Shown here in pieces: positions 36,600 to 45,127 of a DNA stretch of 64,000 nt (position 1 is its first letter; every line of letters starts with the position of its first letter). The notes beneath the pieces were generated by a model. That model worked only from the letters and a program-made list of their open reading frames with translations. It did not search any database and was not told where the DNA came from. A program made the translations under genes and the position numbers. Origin of the DNA: Algicola sagamiensis DSM 14643 (GTDB lineage: Bacteria; Pseudomonadota; Gammaproteobacteria; Enterobacterales; Alteromonadaceae); contig NZ_KB894506.1 of the NCBI RefSeq assembly GCF_000374485.1, forward strand, positions 1 to 64,000, read 5' to 3'.

Positions 36600-37322
36600 C
36601 TAACCTGAATAAATACGATCAAAGGCATCTTCTAGGTTGTAATGTGCTTTTTCTCTGCAAACATCCCCATGTGCAGAAATCAAATGTTTAAATTCTAAGT
36701 GGAGGAGGCGATCAAAGTCTTCTTCCAATGACCCATCTTCAGGTGTCATGCCTTTGAGCCACATTGGACCGATTAATGTTGATTTTCTAAATCCTGCTAA
36801 CTTCATGATGATCTTGGCAAAAATAGAGCATCCATCCCAATTGTCATAATGCTGAACGCTGTCACAAGTAATAAGTAATCCACCATGATGTTGATATAAA
36901 ATGGCAGCTTCTGGATGCTTCGCATTTTCGAAAACAAAGAGTGACATATCTGGAAATGGCATTGGTGTGCTTTCATCCATTAATACATCTGGTGATGGAT
37001 TGGGATATTTATTGCTGGAACTTTGACACCAAAACTTTGCTTTAAATTGCTCGACATAATATGCATCATCGACTCCGTGAAAATAGCCGAGTCGAAATAC
37101 ATGAGTAATTTTACCTAATTCTAAAAGTTGGGCTTCACCTTCTGTATTGAGGCGGATCGGGTTGATAAGGAGCAATTGATCCTCATGGCGTAAGATAGTC
37201 ATGACTCGACTGATACATACCCATTTATGAATACTCATTGAACCACGAACAATGAAAACATCTGGAAAAATTTCTTCGATATCTTTGTGAGGCTGGGGTT
37301 CGGGGTATGTAGCGGTACTCAT
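36600..37322 (-). CDS. Metallo-beta-lactamase-fold-like protein lacking the usual HxHxDH motif
   Basis: This 240-residue protein shows scattered MBL-fold landmarks: LLLINPIRL (strand before the metal motif), FHGVDD (82-86) where HxHxDH would be, LITCDSVQHY (Asp154/His158) and LISAHGD (His218) near the end. The canonical zinc motif is degenerate, so it may bind metal differently or be inactive. It is on the opposite strand to its signalling neighbours, and its promoter region faces the histidine kinase gene. Function unknown. Confidence 0.55.
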   Translation of the reverse strand: MSTATYPEPQPHKDIEEIFPDVFIVRGSMSIHKWVCISRVMTILRHEDQLLLINPIRLNTEGEAQLLELGKITHVFRLGYFHGVDDAYYVEQFKAKFWCQSSSNKYPNPSPDVLMDESTPMPFPDMSLFVFENAKHPEAAILYQHHGGLLITCDSVQHYDNWDGCSIFAKIIMKLAGFRKSTLIGPMWLKGMTPEDGSLEEDFDRLLHLEFKHLISAHGDVCREKAHYNLEDAFDRIYSG

Positions 37323-37496
37323 CGTTTTTTCCTTTATCGAGATAATTCACATGAGATTGTCTCTCAAGAAGAGACACTATCAGTGTATACCAATCTAGTG
37401 ACGGCTCAATAATTCTGCCAGAACAGGAAACATGAGAAGAGTTTTACTATCTTTATCAGATAAAAAGACGAATGGGCAAGGTAAGTAAGCCAGTCT

Positions 37497-39392
37497 ATGT
37501 TTCTTACAAGCCGTCTTGGACGGCGGATCATACTTATCGTGATTTTATTCAGCTCGGTTGTTACCTTGGTCACAACCGGGTTGGTATTGCGGGAAGACTA
37601 TGAGCGGGATACAGGGAAAGTTGAACAACATATCGAAGATATCAAGCTCACAATCGGGAATGCGATTGCACAAGCACTGTGGAATTTCGAACTTGATCAA
37701 GTAAAAAGTCTATTTGGTGGGATCCTTCGGTATGATGAAATTAAAAAAATAGAATTAATCGATAAAGGAAACATGGTACTTCAAGAAGGAGAAGTTGAAG
37801 GCAATAGTAAAATGAAAATTGTTGAATTGCCTATGGAGTATGAGGGGAGTGAAGTCGGTATCGTTAAAATGTATATCAGTTATGAATATATTTACGAAAC
37901 CCTATGGAGTAAAGCGGTTTATATTCTAGTCGCACAATTTATTCGTTCCCTGATTGTCTCTTTATTTATTCTATTGATCATTCATCTCATCGTCACCCGT
38001 CACCTTCTTAAACTTTCATATCAAGCCAGAGAGTTTCAAAGTGAGTCATCGGATACTCGGTTTGAGATTGAAAGAAAAAAGAGTAATTTCAAAGATGAGT
38101 TAGATGACTTAGTGGATGCTTTGAACGCAATGCGAGGTTCCTTAAAAGAGGAAATAGAAGAGCGAATTAATGTTCAGCAAGCATTACTGACCGAGAAGCA
38201 AACATTGCAAGTGACAATCCAAACTGCCAAGGTTGGCATGTTCGAGTTGGCAGATGAGAGAGTGAATATTATTTGTAATGACTTCTTTCGCGATCATCTA
38301 GGGATTTATGAAAGTGAATTCAAACTGCCAGAATTAACTGCCAAATTACAAAACCGAGAAACAAACATGTCTTTTCTTGATGCCATTTCTGAGCTTCAAG
38401 CTGGCAACTGTGAGGAGTTTTCGGGGGTCATTGAACGAGGAGGAAATGGACAGGTTCGTTATTTTCAGGTTTATGTGATTGCGGATATTCAGGAGTCTGG
38501 CTCCAGAGTGCTCGGCGGAACAACCGAAATTACGGAGCTTATCCGGGCCAATGAAAGTATGCAGGACTTAAACGTTCAGTTGGAAGATGTATTAAAAGAA
38601 AGAAGCGAACGTATGATGGAGGTCGAGCACATGGTTGTGGTTGGACAGCTTGTTGAAGGGGCGTCGAATCGTTTGAGTGATGCTGTCAATGAACTCAAAA
38701 GAAATCAAGGTCGAATGGCCAAGAGTGTCCGAGATACGTTGGGACACTATCAAAAGTTAAAGCATATCTTTGATGATGATAAAGCAGCGCAGTCTCATCT
38801 GAATAGTTGGATCCAGGATCATAATTTACCAACATTGGAAGATGAATCACTTGAATTCGTGGGTGAAAGTGAATCAACTTTGCTGCAGGTTAGTGCAATT
38901 GTGGATGACCTGAAAACGTTTTCGCATCATAAGTCTGATGTGTGGCGGGTGGTCAGTATTAATGATTTACTCATTCAGTCCGTTCACTTAGTGAAGTCGA
39001 ATATGAGTAAACAGTGTGAACTGATTACCAATTTTGAAACCATCCCTGATAGTTATTGCTGTGTCGGACAGTTACAAAGGGCATTCGTCAACATTCTTCT
39101 CAATGCAGTCGATGTGCTGAAAAGCGGCGAGATCATTAAAATTACCACAGAGATTAAAGATACAATGATTGAGATCCGGTTCGAAGATCAAGGGCCAGGT
39201 ATTCCTCAGAATCAGCTGAATAAAATATTTGAACCATTTTATACAACAAAAGAATCTGGTAAAGGTTCAGGCCTTGGGCTTTCTATCGTCAGGACAATTA
39301 TTGCAGCACATCGAGGCAGAGTTTGGGCCGAGTCCGAAGGCATAGGTTGTGGAACGACGATTATTATTCACCTGCCAACAGATACTTCTTAA
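37497..39392 (+). CDS. Membrane sensor histidine kinase without phospho-acceptor histidine
   Basis: This is a 631-residue protein. TM1 is near 10-30, then a ~110-residue periplasmic sensor, TM2 near 145-168 (FIRSLIVSLFILLIIHLIV), a HAMP-like/coiled-coil linker, a PAS-like segment (about 235-350), a dimerisation helix and a C-terminal HATPase. The ATPase has the N box (NILLNAVD), G1 (DQGPGIP) and G2 (GKGSGLGLSI). The H box reads GQLVEGASNR from Gly383, placing Asn391 where GQLxxGxxHE kinases have His. It cannot autophosphorylate in the normal way, so it may act as a pseudo-kinase or partner. The start codon is ATG 37497. Confidence 0.85.
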   Translation: MFLTSRLGRRIILIVILFSSVVTLVTTGLVLREDYERDTGKVEQHIEDIKLTIGNAIAQALWNFELDQVKSLFGGILRYDEIKKIELIDKGNMVLQEGEVEGNSKMKIVELPMEYEGSEVGIVKMYISYEYIYETLWSKAVYILVAQFIRSLIVSLFILLIIHLIVTRHLLKLSYQAREFQSESSDTRFEIERKKSNFKDELDDLVDALNAMRGSLKEEIEERINVQQALLTEKQTLQVTIQTAKVGMFELADERVNIICNDFFRDHLGIYESEFKLPELTAKLQNRETNMSFLDAISELQAGNCEEFSGVIERGGNGQVRYFQVYVIADIQESGSRVLGGTTEITELIRANESMQDLNVQLEDVLKERSERMMEVEHMVVVGQLVEGASNRLSDAVNELKRNQGRMAKSVRDTLGHYQKLKHIFDDDKAAQSHLNSWIQDHNLPTLEDESLEFVGESESTLLQVSAIVDDLKTFSHHKSDVWRVVSINDLLIQSVHLVKSNMSKQCELITNFETIPDSYCCVGQLQRAFVNILLNAVDVLKSGEIIKITTEIKDTMIEIRFEDQGPGIPQNQLNKIFEPFYTTKESGKGSGLGLSIVRTIIAAHRGRVWAESEGIGCGTTIIIHLPTDTS

Positions 39393-39541
39393 TCAGATAC
39401 TTTGTAACAGGCATTAGACAGCATAAAGTTTTTAGGACAGTCACAAAGTTTTTCAATTCAGGACAGCCAATGAAAATGGCAAAACTGGAGGCTTTTAACT
39501 AGTCTGAAAGCAGAGAAACCTATGAAATCAATACGAAACTA

Positions 39542-41437
39542 GTGAACCTTTTTCTTCGGATATTCTACTGCTGTATATTATTGCTTGGTGCCTACTGTGG
39601 TGCTGAGGATAGTTTGAGTGATGGACTGACTCGAGAGGTTATAGAAGAGTCATTGCAAACGACAGGCAAGAGCTTGAAAAAAGAAGTTGAAATTCTCAAG
39701 TCCTATGCGCCTCAGATTCATTCACTTTCTATTGATGATCAAATCTGGTTATATCATCGCTTGAGTCGCCGATATTACCAACTATCTCTATTTAAACTTG
39801 CATTAGAATCATCTCGAAAAGCAATGATGATTTTGGAAGAATCAGGCCTGAAAGATTCTGATCAATACTTGTCTGTCCTTATTGAAAACGCATTTGCACA
39901 TTATGCCGTTTATCAAGATAGTCGAGAATGTGCGTTACTACAGGAAGCATATAAACTCGCACAGCATCACAATCAAAAAGTCCATTTGGCAAGAAGCCTG
40001 TATGGGTTAGCGCGTTGTCGTTTGAATGAGGATGATTATGCTCATGCAGTCCGAGATCTTGAGCAGGCTTATACCATGATAGAAAAACTAGATCATCCTG
40101 AAATTAAAGCGGAAGTGTTAGCCGAAATATCGCTATTGTTCTACAAGCTGCATGCATATCGGGAAAGTTTGCGGTATGAAGAGGAAGCATTACAAATTTA
40201 TCAACAGCACCAGGTGCAGGACCGTGAACTGATTAGCCGATACAACCTGATCAAAACTTACATTCAACTCCATGAGATCGTCCTTGCGAAAAAACACTGG
40301 CGCATTTTAAAAGAGAAAGCAGACCTTTCTGAAGATAAAACTTGGCCATTCTTTATTGAACTTCTCGCACAACTGATTGCCCGTGAGGCGCATAACCCAG
40401 AAAAGGTTCTCAGGCATGTAAAACAAGCTGAGGCTAACCTTGCAGAAGTAGAAGAGCGACGACAGGTTGCGATTCATTACCTCAATCATCTATATGCGTG
40501 TGTGATGTTGGAAATTCAAGATTGTACAGAATCATTAATTAGTGGCCCAATTGTTCAACATGCAAATAAGCTGAGCATGTATCCGGCTTATCATAAAGTG
40601 ATGGCTCGCTATTATGAGAGAAAGCAAAAGTGGCATTTGGTGATCCAACACCTGAGAGACTTGAACTTGATTTATGAGACAAGGTTGGATGAAAGTACAA
40701 CCCAAAGTGCCATTGCGATGGCAATGGCGTTTCATGCAAAGTTGCAGAAGCTGACAAAAACACCGGAAGTCGAACGACCACTACCAATGATTTCACCTCA
40801 ACCGGCTCAAGATGCAGAAAAGGTTGAAGCAAAATTACAGGCGATATATTCCATTTTACTTGCGGTTATCTCGATACTTATTTTTGGATTGATCGTGATT
40901 TACTATGCGGTTCGCCATCACCCTCACGTTGCGATGCGTGATGAACTGACGCACGTTTGCAGTCGGCGGTACACAATGTCAGAAGGGAAAAAGCGATTTG
41001 AAAATGGACAGCCATTTTGTTTATTAGTCATTGACTTAGATGGTTTTAAGAACATAAACCAAACTCATGGGCATGATGTCGGCGACTTGGTCCTTAAACA
41101 TGTTGTGAAGCTGATGCAGCATGCACTGAGAGAGAAAGATTTGCTGGGGCGGGTTGGCAGCGAAGAGTTCGCAATTTTTTTAGAGGGCACAATGATCGAT
41201 GTGGCGGAGTCAATCTCTAACCGTTTATGCAGATTGATTCACAGCAGCCCATTCCATTATCAAGGAAAAGAAATTCAATTGTCAGCCAGTATTGGACTGA
41301 TTGACAAGCATACCTATCAGAAACGCTTCTCTGACATGCTTCATGAAGCAGAAATTGCTCTCCGTACCGCAAAAGAGAGAGGAGGGAATAAAGTGATGGT
41401 ATTCCAGCCTGAAATGAGTCAACTTGAAGAATGCTGA
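39542..41437 (+). CDS. TPR-GGDEF membrane protein
   Basis: This 631-residue protein starts at GTG 39542 with a signal or anchor sequence (FLRIFYCCILLLGAYCGA). Helical tetratricopeptide-like repeats follow, for example LYGLARCRLNEDDYAHAVRDL and VLAEISLLFYKLHAYRESLRY. A transmembrane helix lies near 438-462, then a GGDEF domain. The signature is GSEEF (539-543) instead of GGDEF/GGEEF; the metal site VIDLDGF is normal. Replacement of the second Gly may weaken GTP binding, so activity is uncertain. It is probably a periplasmic TPR sensor controlling c-di-GMP. Confidence 0.82.
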   Translation: MNLFLRIFYCCILLLGAYCGAEDSLSDGLTREVIEESLQTTGKSLKKEVEILKSYAPQIHSLSIDDQIWLYHRLSRRYYQLSLFKLALESSRKAMMILEESGLKDSDQYLSVLIENAFAHYAVYQDSRECALLQEAYKLAQHHNQKVHLARSLYGLARCRLNEDDYAHAVRDLEQAYTMIEKLDHPEIKAEVLAEISLLFYKLHAYRESLRYEEEALQIYQQHQVQDRELISRYNLIKTYIQLHEIVLAKKHWRILKEKADLSEDKTWPFFIELLAQLIAREAHNPEKVLRHVKQAEANLAEVEERRQVAIHYLNHLYACVMLEIQDCTESLISGPIVQHANKLSMYPAYHKVMARYYERKQKWHLVIQHLRDLNLIYETRLDESTTQSAIAMAMAFHAKLQKLTKTPEVERPLPMISPQPAQDAEKVEAKLQAIYSILLAVISILIFGLIVIYYAVRHHPHVAMRDELTHVCSRRYTMSEGKKRFENGQPFCLLVIDLDGFKNINQTHGHDVGDLVLKHVVKLMQHALREKDLLGRVGSEEFAIFLEGTMIDVAESISNRLCRLIHSSPFHYQGKEIQLSASIGLIDKHTYQKRFSDMLHEAEIALRTAKERGGNKVMVFQPEMSQLEEC

Positions 41438-41520
41438 CTCACCTCTTGAATAGAACGGACTGGTATATTGAAAAGATTCGATAATAATTAACTGTACATA
41501 ATAAAAGTGCTGATGGATCC

Positions 41521-42291
41521 ATGACCACCCCTGTGACAATTTCTCTTAAAGTACTTGTGAAACATATGATTTTGGGCATTTGTATTCTTTTTTCGTTTTA
41601 TAGTAATGCCGATCGTTATCAACTATGTGGTGTTGAGCGTCCACCTTTTGTTCAGCGTTCAGGACAGTCATTGACACAAGGTTTATCACTGGATATTTAT
41701 CGTGAGGCATTTTCACGTATGGGGCATTCATTTCAAGCGGTTGCAATACCTTGGGACAAGTGTCGTGCCGCAGTAATATCCGGTGAGATGGATGCAATGA
41801 TTGATGGACCACTTGATAGTGGAATTATTTCTTCCCGACAAGCAACGTCGGCTTATATCCTTGCAGTATATGTTCGAAAGGGTTTTACACAGCATCCGTT
41901 TACCTGGGACAGGCTTCGTGGCAAGAGGCTTGGTATTTTGAAAGACTACCCATACTCCCCACGGGTGAACGCTCAAACAGGTTTTCAAAGATATTATGCC
42001 TCATCTCACAGCGAGTTAATTCAAAAGTTACTCCAAGTCAGTGTCAATTTTGTTCTTATGGATATGCTTGCTGCACAGCGAGTTGCAACACAGCAATACG
42101 GAAAATTGAAAATGCTAAAACCTATCTCAGATGCAGGAAAGTTATATCTGGGATTTCATCAAAAGCACCAGAATCTTGTAAAACAATACGATCGTGTGAT
42201 TACGCAAATGGATAAAGATGGTTCATTGGACAGGTTATACCTCAATTATTTGGCATACAGTTATCGTGATGTCATGAGTTGGTTGAAATGA
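41521..42291 (+). CDS. Periplasmic solute-binding-like protein (SBP type 3)
   Basis: This 256-residue protein has an N-terminal signal (MILGICILFSFYSNA) and the layout of family-3 amino-acid-type binding proteins: ERPPFVQ, LSLDIYREAFSRMGHSF, AVISGEMDAMIDG and RGKRLGILKDYPYS. There are no transport permease or ATPase genes nearby. Its stop overlaps the start of the hybrid kinase (ATGA), so it may supply a ligand signal to that kinase (inference). Confidence 0.75.
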   Translation: MTTPVTISLKVLVKHMILGICILFSFYSNADRYQLCGVERPPFVQRSGQSLTQGLSLDIYREAFSRMGHSFQAVAIPWDKCRAAVISGEMDAMIDGPLDSGIISSRQATSAYILAVYVRKGFTQHPFTWDRLRGKRLGILKDYPYSPRVNAQTGFQRYYASSHSELIQKLLQVSVNFVLMDMLAAQRVATQQYGKLKMLKPISDAGKLYLGFHQKHQNLVKQYDRVITQMDKDGSLDRLYLNYLAYSYRDVMSWLK

Positions 42292-45110
42292 GGACACTGC
42301 TTGACATGAAAAACATGGATACAGTGAAGTCGGTTAAAGCAATCATCATTACCGTTATTGCATACTTGTTGTTTGCACGCGCAGGAATCGCATTTTCGAT
42401 ACCTTTAGGTTTTGCAAGTGCAGTTTGGCCTGCTGCGGGTGTTGCATTCGCATGTGCATTGTTGTTTGGGCCAGTCGCAATCGTTGGTGTTTTCTTCGGA
42501 GTACTTTCGGTTCATTACTTTATGATCCCAATCACTCAAGATGTCCCAATACGTAATCTTGTGCCTGTTCTGATTGCGGTTGGTTCAACATTGCAAGTGA
42601 CACTTGGTTATTTTTGGACAAAAAAGATCTGTGATCTTGAGTCACTTTTTACACAGCGCTCGAATATCACAAAGCTCTTTCTCATGGTCATCCCCATCTG
42701 TTGTTTAATTAGTGCAACCGTTGGCATTTCCTCTCAATATGCTGCGCATAATATTTCAGCAGAAACTTATCCAATTGCTTGGTTTACATGGTGGATAGGC
42801 GATACCCTTGGGATGGCATTCTTTACACCGATTATTCTTGTTTTATTTTATTCAAAACTATCTTATCCATTCTCAAGTCGGTTAGTAATTGCGATTACAT
42901 CTTCAGTTGTCTTTATTCTAATCAGCATGGTGTTCTACTTATCTCGATTTCAACATGAGCAGGAGTTGACGGATTTATTTCAAAATAAAGTCAAACTGAT
43001 CGATAGGGAGATTAACTTTTTTGAGCTTAATGTTTCGGGACAACTGGAAAGTTTAAAAAACTATTATAAATCGAGCACATTTATTGATCGGGAAGAATTT
43101 TCAATCTTTTCGAGTGGTGTTGTTCAGCAAAGCTCTGGAACAATTGCACTTCAATGGTTACCAAAAGTGGCCCGAGATGATAGCGAATTATGGGTTGAAA
43201 AAGCGAAAAAGGATGGGTTGACGTCTTTTAATATTCGGGAAAAGTCACCCACGCTTGGTATTTTGACTGATGATGCATTACCTTGGATTTTTCCTGTGTT
43301 CTATGTAGAACCAATGGTAGGCAATCAAGAAGAGCTGGGACTGGATTTGATGTCTTTACAAAAACGGCAAGACGCCATGCTTGAAGCGATGGACTCAGGT
43401 AAAATTGTTTCGACTTCCCCAAATATTAAAGTGACCAATGAGTCTGGTTCATTCTCAGAATTGCATGTATTTCAACCCATTTATAAACCAACAAGCTTTG
43501 TCCCTGATATTGAAGCACGCCAAGAAAACCTGTTGGCATTGCAAGGTTTTTATGCAGGTGTCTATCAGCTGAGTGATCTATTTGAAAGCATCTTGAATAA
43601 ACAAGAACTAGCTGAAATAGGCGTTCAAATCCTTGATGTGACGCAAGGTGAGGCAATTACTTTAATGGATACGCTCAGTCAGGATGCAAGTTTTTATCAA
43701 TATCAGGGGAAATATACGTTCTTTGGTCGACAATGGCTGGTTAAAGTTATTGCAACGAAGACATTTGATTTTGGCCATCAGAATTGGAACAGCTGGTATA
43801 TTTTACTCGGTGGCTTATTGTTTGGCATGATTGTTCAAACATTTTTACTTTTTACCATTGGGTTTAATCAAAATCTGAAAGAAGAAATTGAAGCGAAAAC
43901 ACAAGCTTTGGTACAGGCGTCGGAGGAAGCGACGCTTGCAAATAAAGCGAAAAGTAACTTTCTTGCCAATATGAGCCATGAAATTAGAACCCCATTGAAT
44001 GCCATTATTGGATTTACTGATTTAGGTTTAAGCGTCACGGAAGATGAAACGGCGAGGGGGTATTTTGAGAATATACAACTTTCTTCACATTCATTGATGA
44101 GCTTAGTCAATGACATCCTTGATATTTCTAAAATTGAAGCAGAGAAACTGGAATTAGAGGAGATCTCGTTCTCCTTAATCGATGTTCTCTCGCGTGCGGA
44201 AGCTATTTTTACGGAACAGGCGTCGCAAAAAGGAATTGCTTTTACCATAGAACAAGAAATTGGTGTGCCGGAAAAAGTTGTCGGTGATCCACTGCGTTTA
44301 GAACAGGTATTACTGAACCTTTGTTCAAATGCGGTAAAATTTACACCAAAAGGGTTTGTAAATTTGAGTGTCTATCGTCGCCAACGTGACTTAGAAGATG
44401 TCCATCTTGAATTTGTTGTTACTGATACAGGGATTGGGATCCCTGAGGAAAAGCAAGAACAATTATTCAGTGCCTTTACGCAGGCAGATACATCCACGAC
44501 AAGAGAATTTGGTGGAACTGGATTAGGGCTAACAATCGCAAAGAAATTAGCACAACTCATGAGTGGTGATTTAAATTTGCAACACTCAAGCGCCAGTGGC
44601 TCTATCTTTTCTGCAACGGTTATTTTTCGCCCTCATTTGAAAGAACAGCCTGAGACCACCAAAGTCCTTAATGACCCACAAGAGGTTGATTTTACAGGAC
44701 ATCATATTTTAGTCGCTGAAGATAACCAAATTAATCAAATGCTGATGAATGAATTACTTAATCAGGTCAATGCAACAGCATCTTTTGTGGGTGATGGGAA
44801 GCAGGCAATTGAGTTTTTGAGAGAGAATGAAGATGTTGAGATCATTCTAATGGATGTACAGATGCCTGTTATGGATGGTTATGAAGCGACTCGACAAATC
44901 CGTTCAATTCCCGAATTTGATCATATTCCTATTGTTGCAGTATCTGCAAATGCGATGGCTAGTGATAAGGAAGAAGGGAGAGAAGCTGGTATGATTGATT
45001 ATTTAACAAAACCTGTAGAGCGAGAGCAGCTTTATGCATGCTTAAACCATCATTTGAAACAACACCAAGAAAAAAGAGCGCCAAGTGGCGCTCAAAAAGG
45101 TGTAACTTGA
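42288..45110 (+). CDS. Hybrid sensor histidine kinase (MASE1-CHASE-HisKA-HATPase-REC)
   Basis: This is a ~940-residue hybrid kinase. The N-terminal MASE1 domain has ~8 membrane segments (GFASAVWPAAGVAFACALLFG). A periplasmic CHASE-type domain follows (IALQWLPKVARDDSE, about 220-480), then HisKA with His564 in MSHEIRTPLNAIIG, HATPase (NLCSNAVKFTPKG, GTGLGLTIAKKL) and a receiver with Asp856 in ILMDVQMPVMDGYEA. All phosphorelay residues are present. ATG 42288 overlaps the stop of the binding-protein gene. An HPt partner is not in the window. The extreme 3' end carries a terminator for the opposite strand. Confidence 0.92.
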   Translation: MRTLLDMKNMDTVKSVKAIIITVIAYLLFARAGIAFSIPLGFASAVWPAAGVAFACALLFGPVAIVGVFFGVLSVHYFMIPITQDVPIRNLVPVLIAVGSTLQVTLGYFWTKKICDLESLFTQRSNITKLFLMVIPICCLISATVGISSQYAAHNISAETYPIAWFTWWIGDTLGMAFFTPIILVLFYSKLSYPFSSRLVIAITSSVVFILISMVFYLSRFQHEQELTDLFQNKVKLIDREINFFELNVSGQLESLKNYYKSSTFIDREEFSIFSSGVVQQSSGTIALQWLPKVARDDSELWVEKAKKDGLTSFNIREKSPTLGILTDDALPWIFPVFYVEPMVGNQEELGLDLMSLQKRQDAMLEAMDSGKIVSTSPNIKVTNESGSFSELHVFQPIYKPTSFVPDIEARQENLLALQGFYAGVYQLSDLFESILNKQELAEIGVQILDVTQGEAITLMDTLSQDASFYQYQGKYTFFGRQWLVKVIATKTFDFGHQNWNSWYILLGGLLFGMIVQTFLLFTIGFNQNLKEEIEAKTQALVQASEEATLANKAKSNFLANMSHEIRTPLNAIIGFTDLGLSVTEDETARGYFENIQLSSHSLMSLVNDILDISKIEAEKLELEEISFSLIDVLSRAEAIFTEQASQKGIAFTIEQEIGVPEKVVGDPLRLEQVLLNLCSNAVKFTPKGFVNLSVYRRQRDLEDVHLEFVVTDTGIGIPEEKQEQLFSAFTQADTSTTREFGGTGLGLTIAKKLAQLMSGDLNLQHSSASGSIFSATVIFRPHLKEQPETTKVLNDPQEVDFTGHHILVAEDNQINQMLMNELLNQVNATASFVGDGKQAIEFLRENEDVEIILMDVQMPVMDGYEATRQIRSIPEFDHIPIVAVSANAMASDKEEGREAGMIDYLTKPVEREQLYACLNHHLKQHQEKRAPSGAQKGVT
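45070..45093 (-). terminator. Minus-strand terminator for the RND operon, inside the kinase 3' end
   Basis: GAGCGCC (45076-45082), loop AAGT, and GGCGCTC (45087-45093) form a 7-bp GC-rich stem. On the minus strand it is followed by six T (45075-45070). It lies inside the last codons of the convergent hybrid kinase gene, 35 bases past the RND stop. Confidence 0.8.
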
Positions 45111-45127
45111 AGATAGAATGAAAGTGT

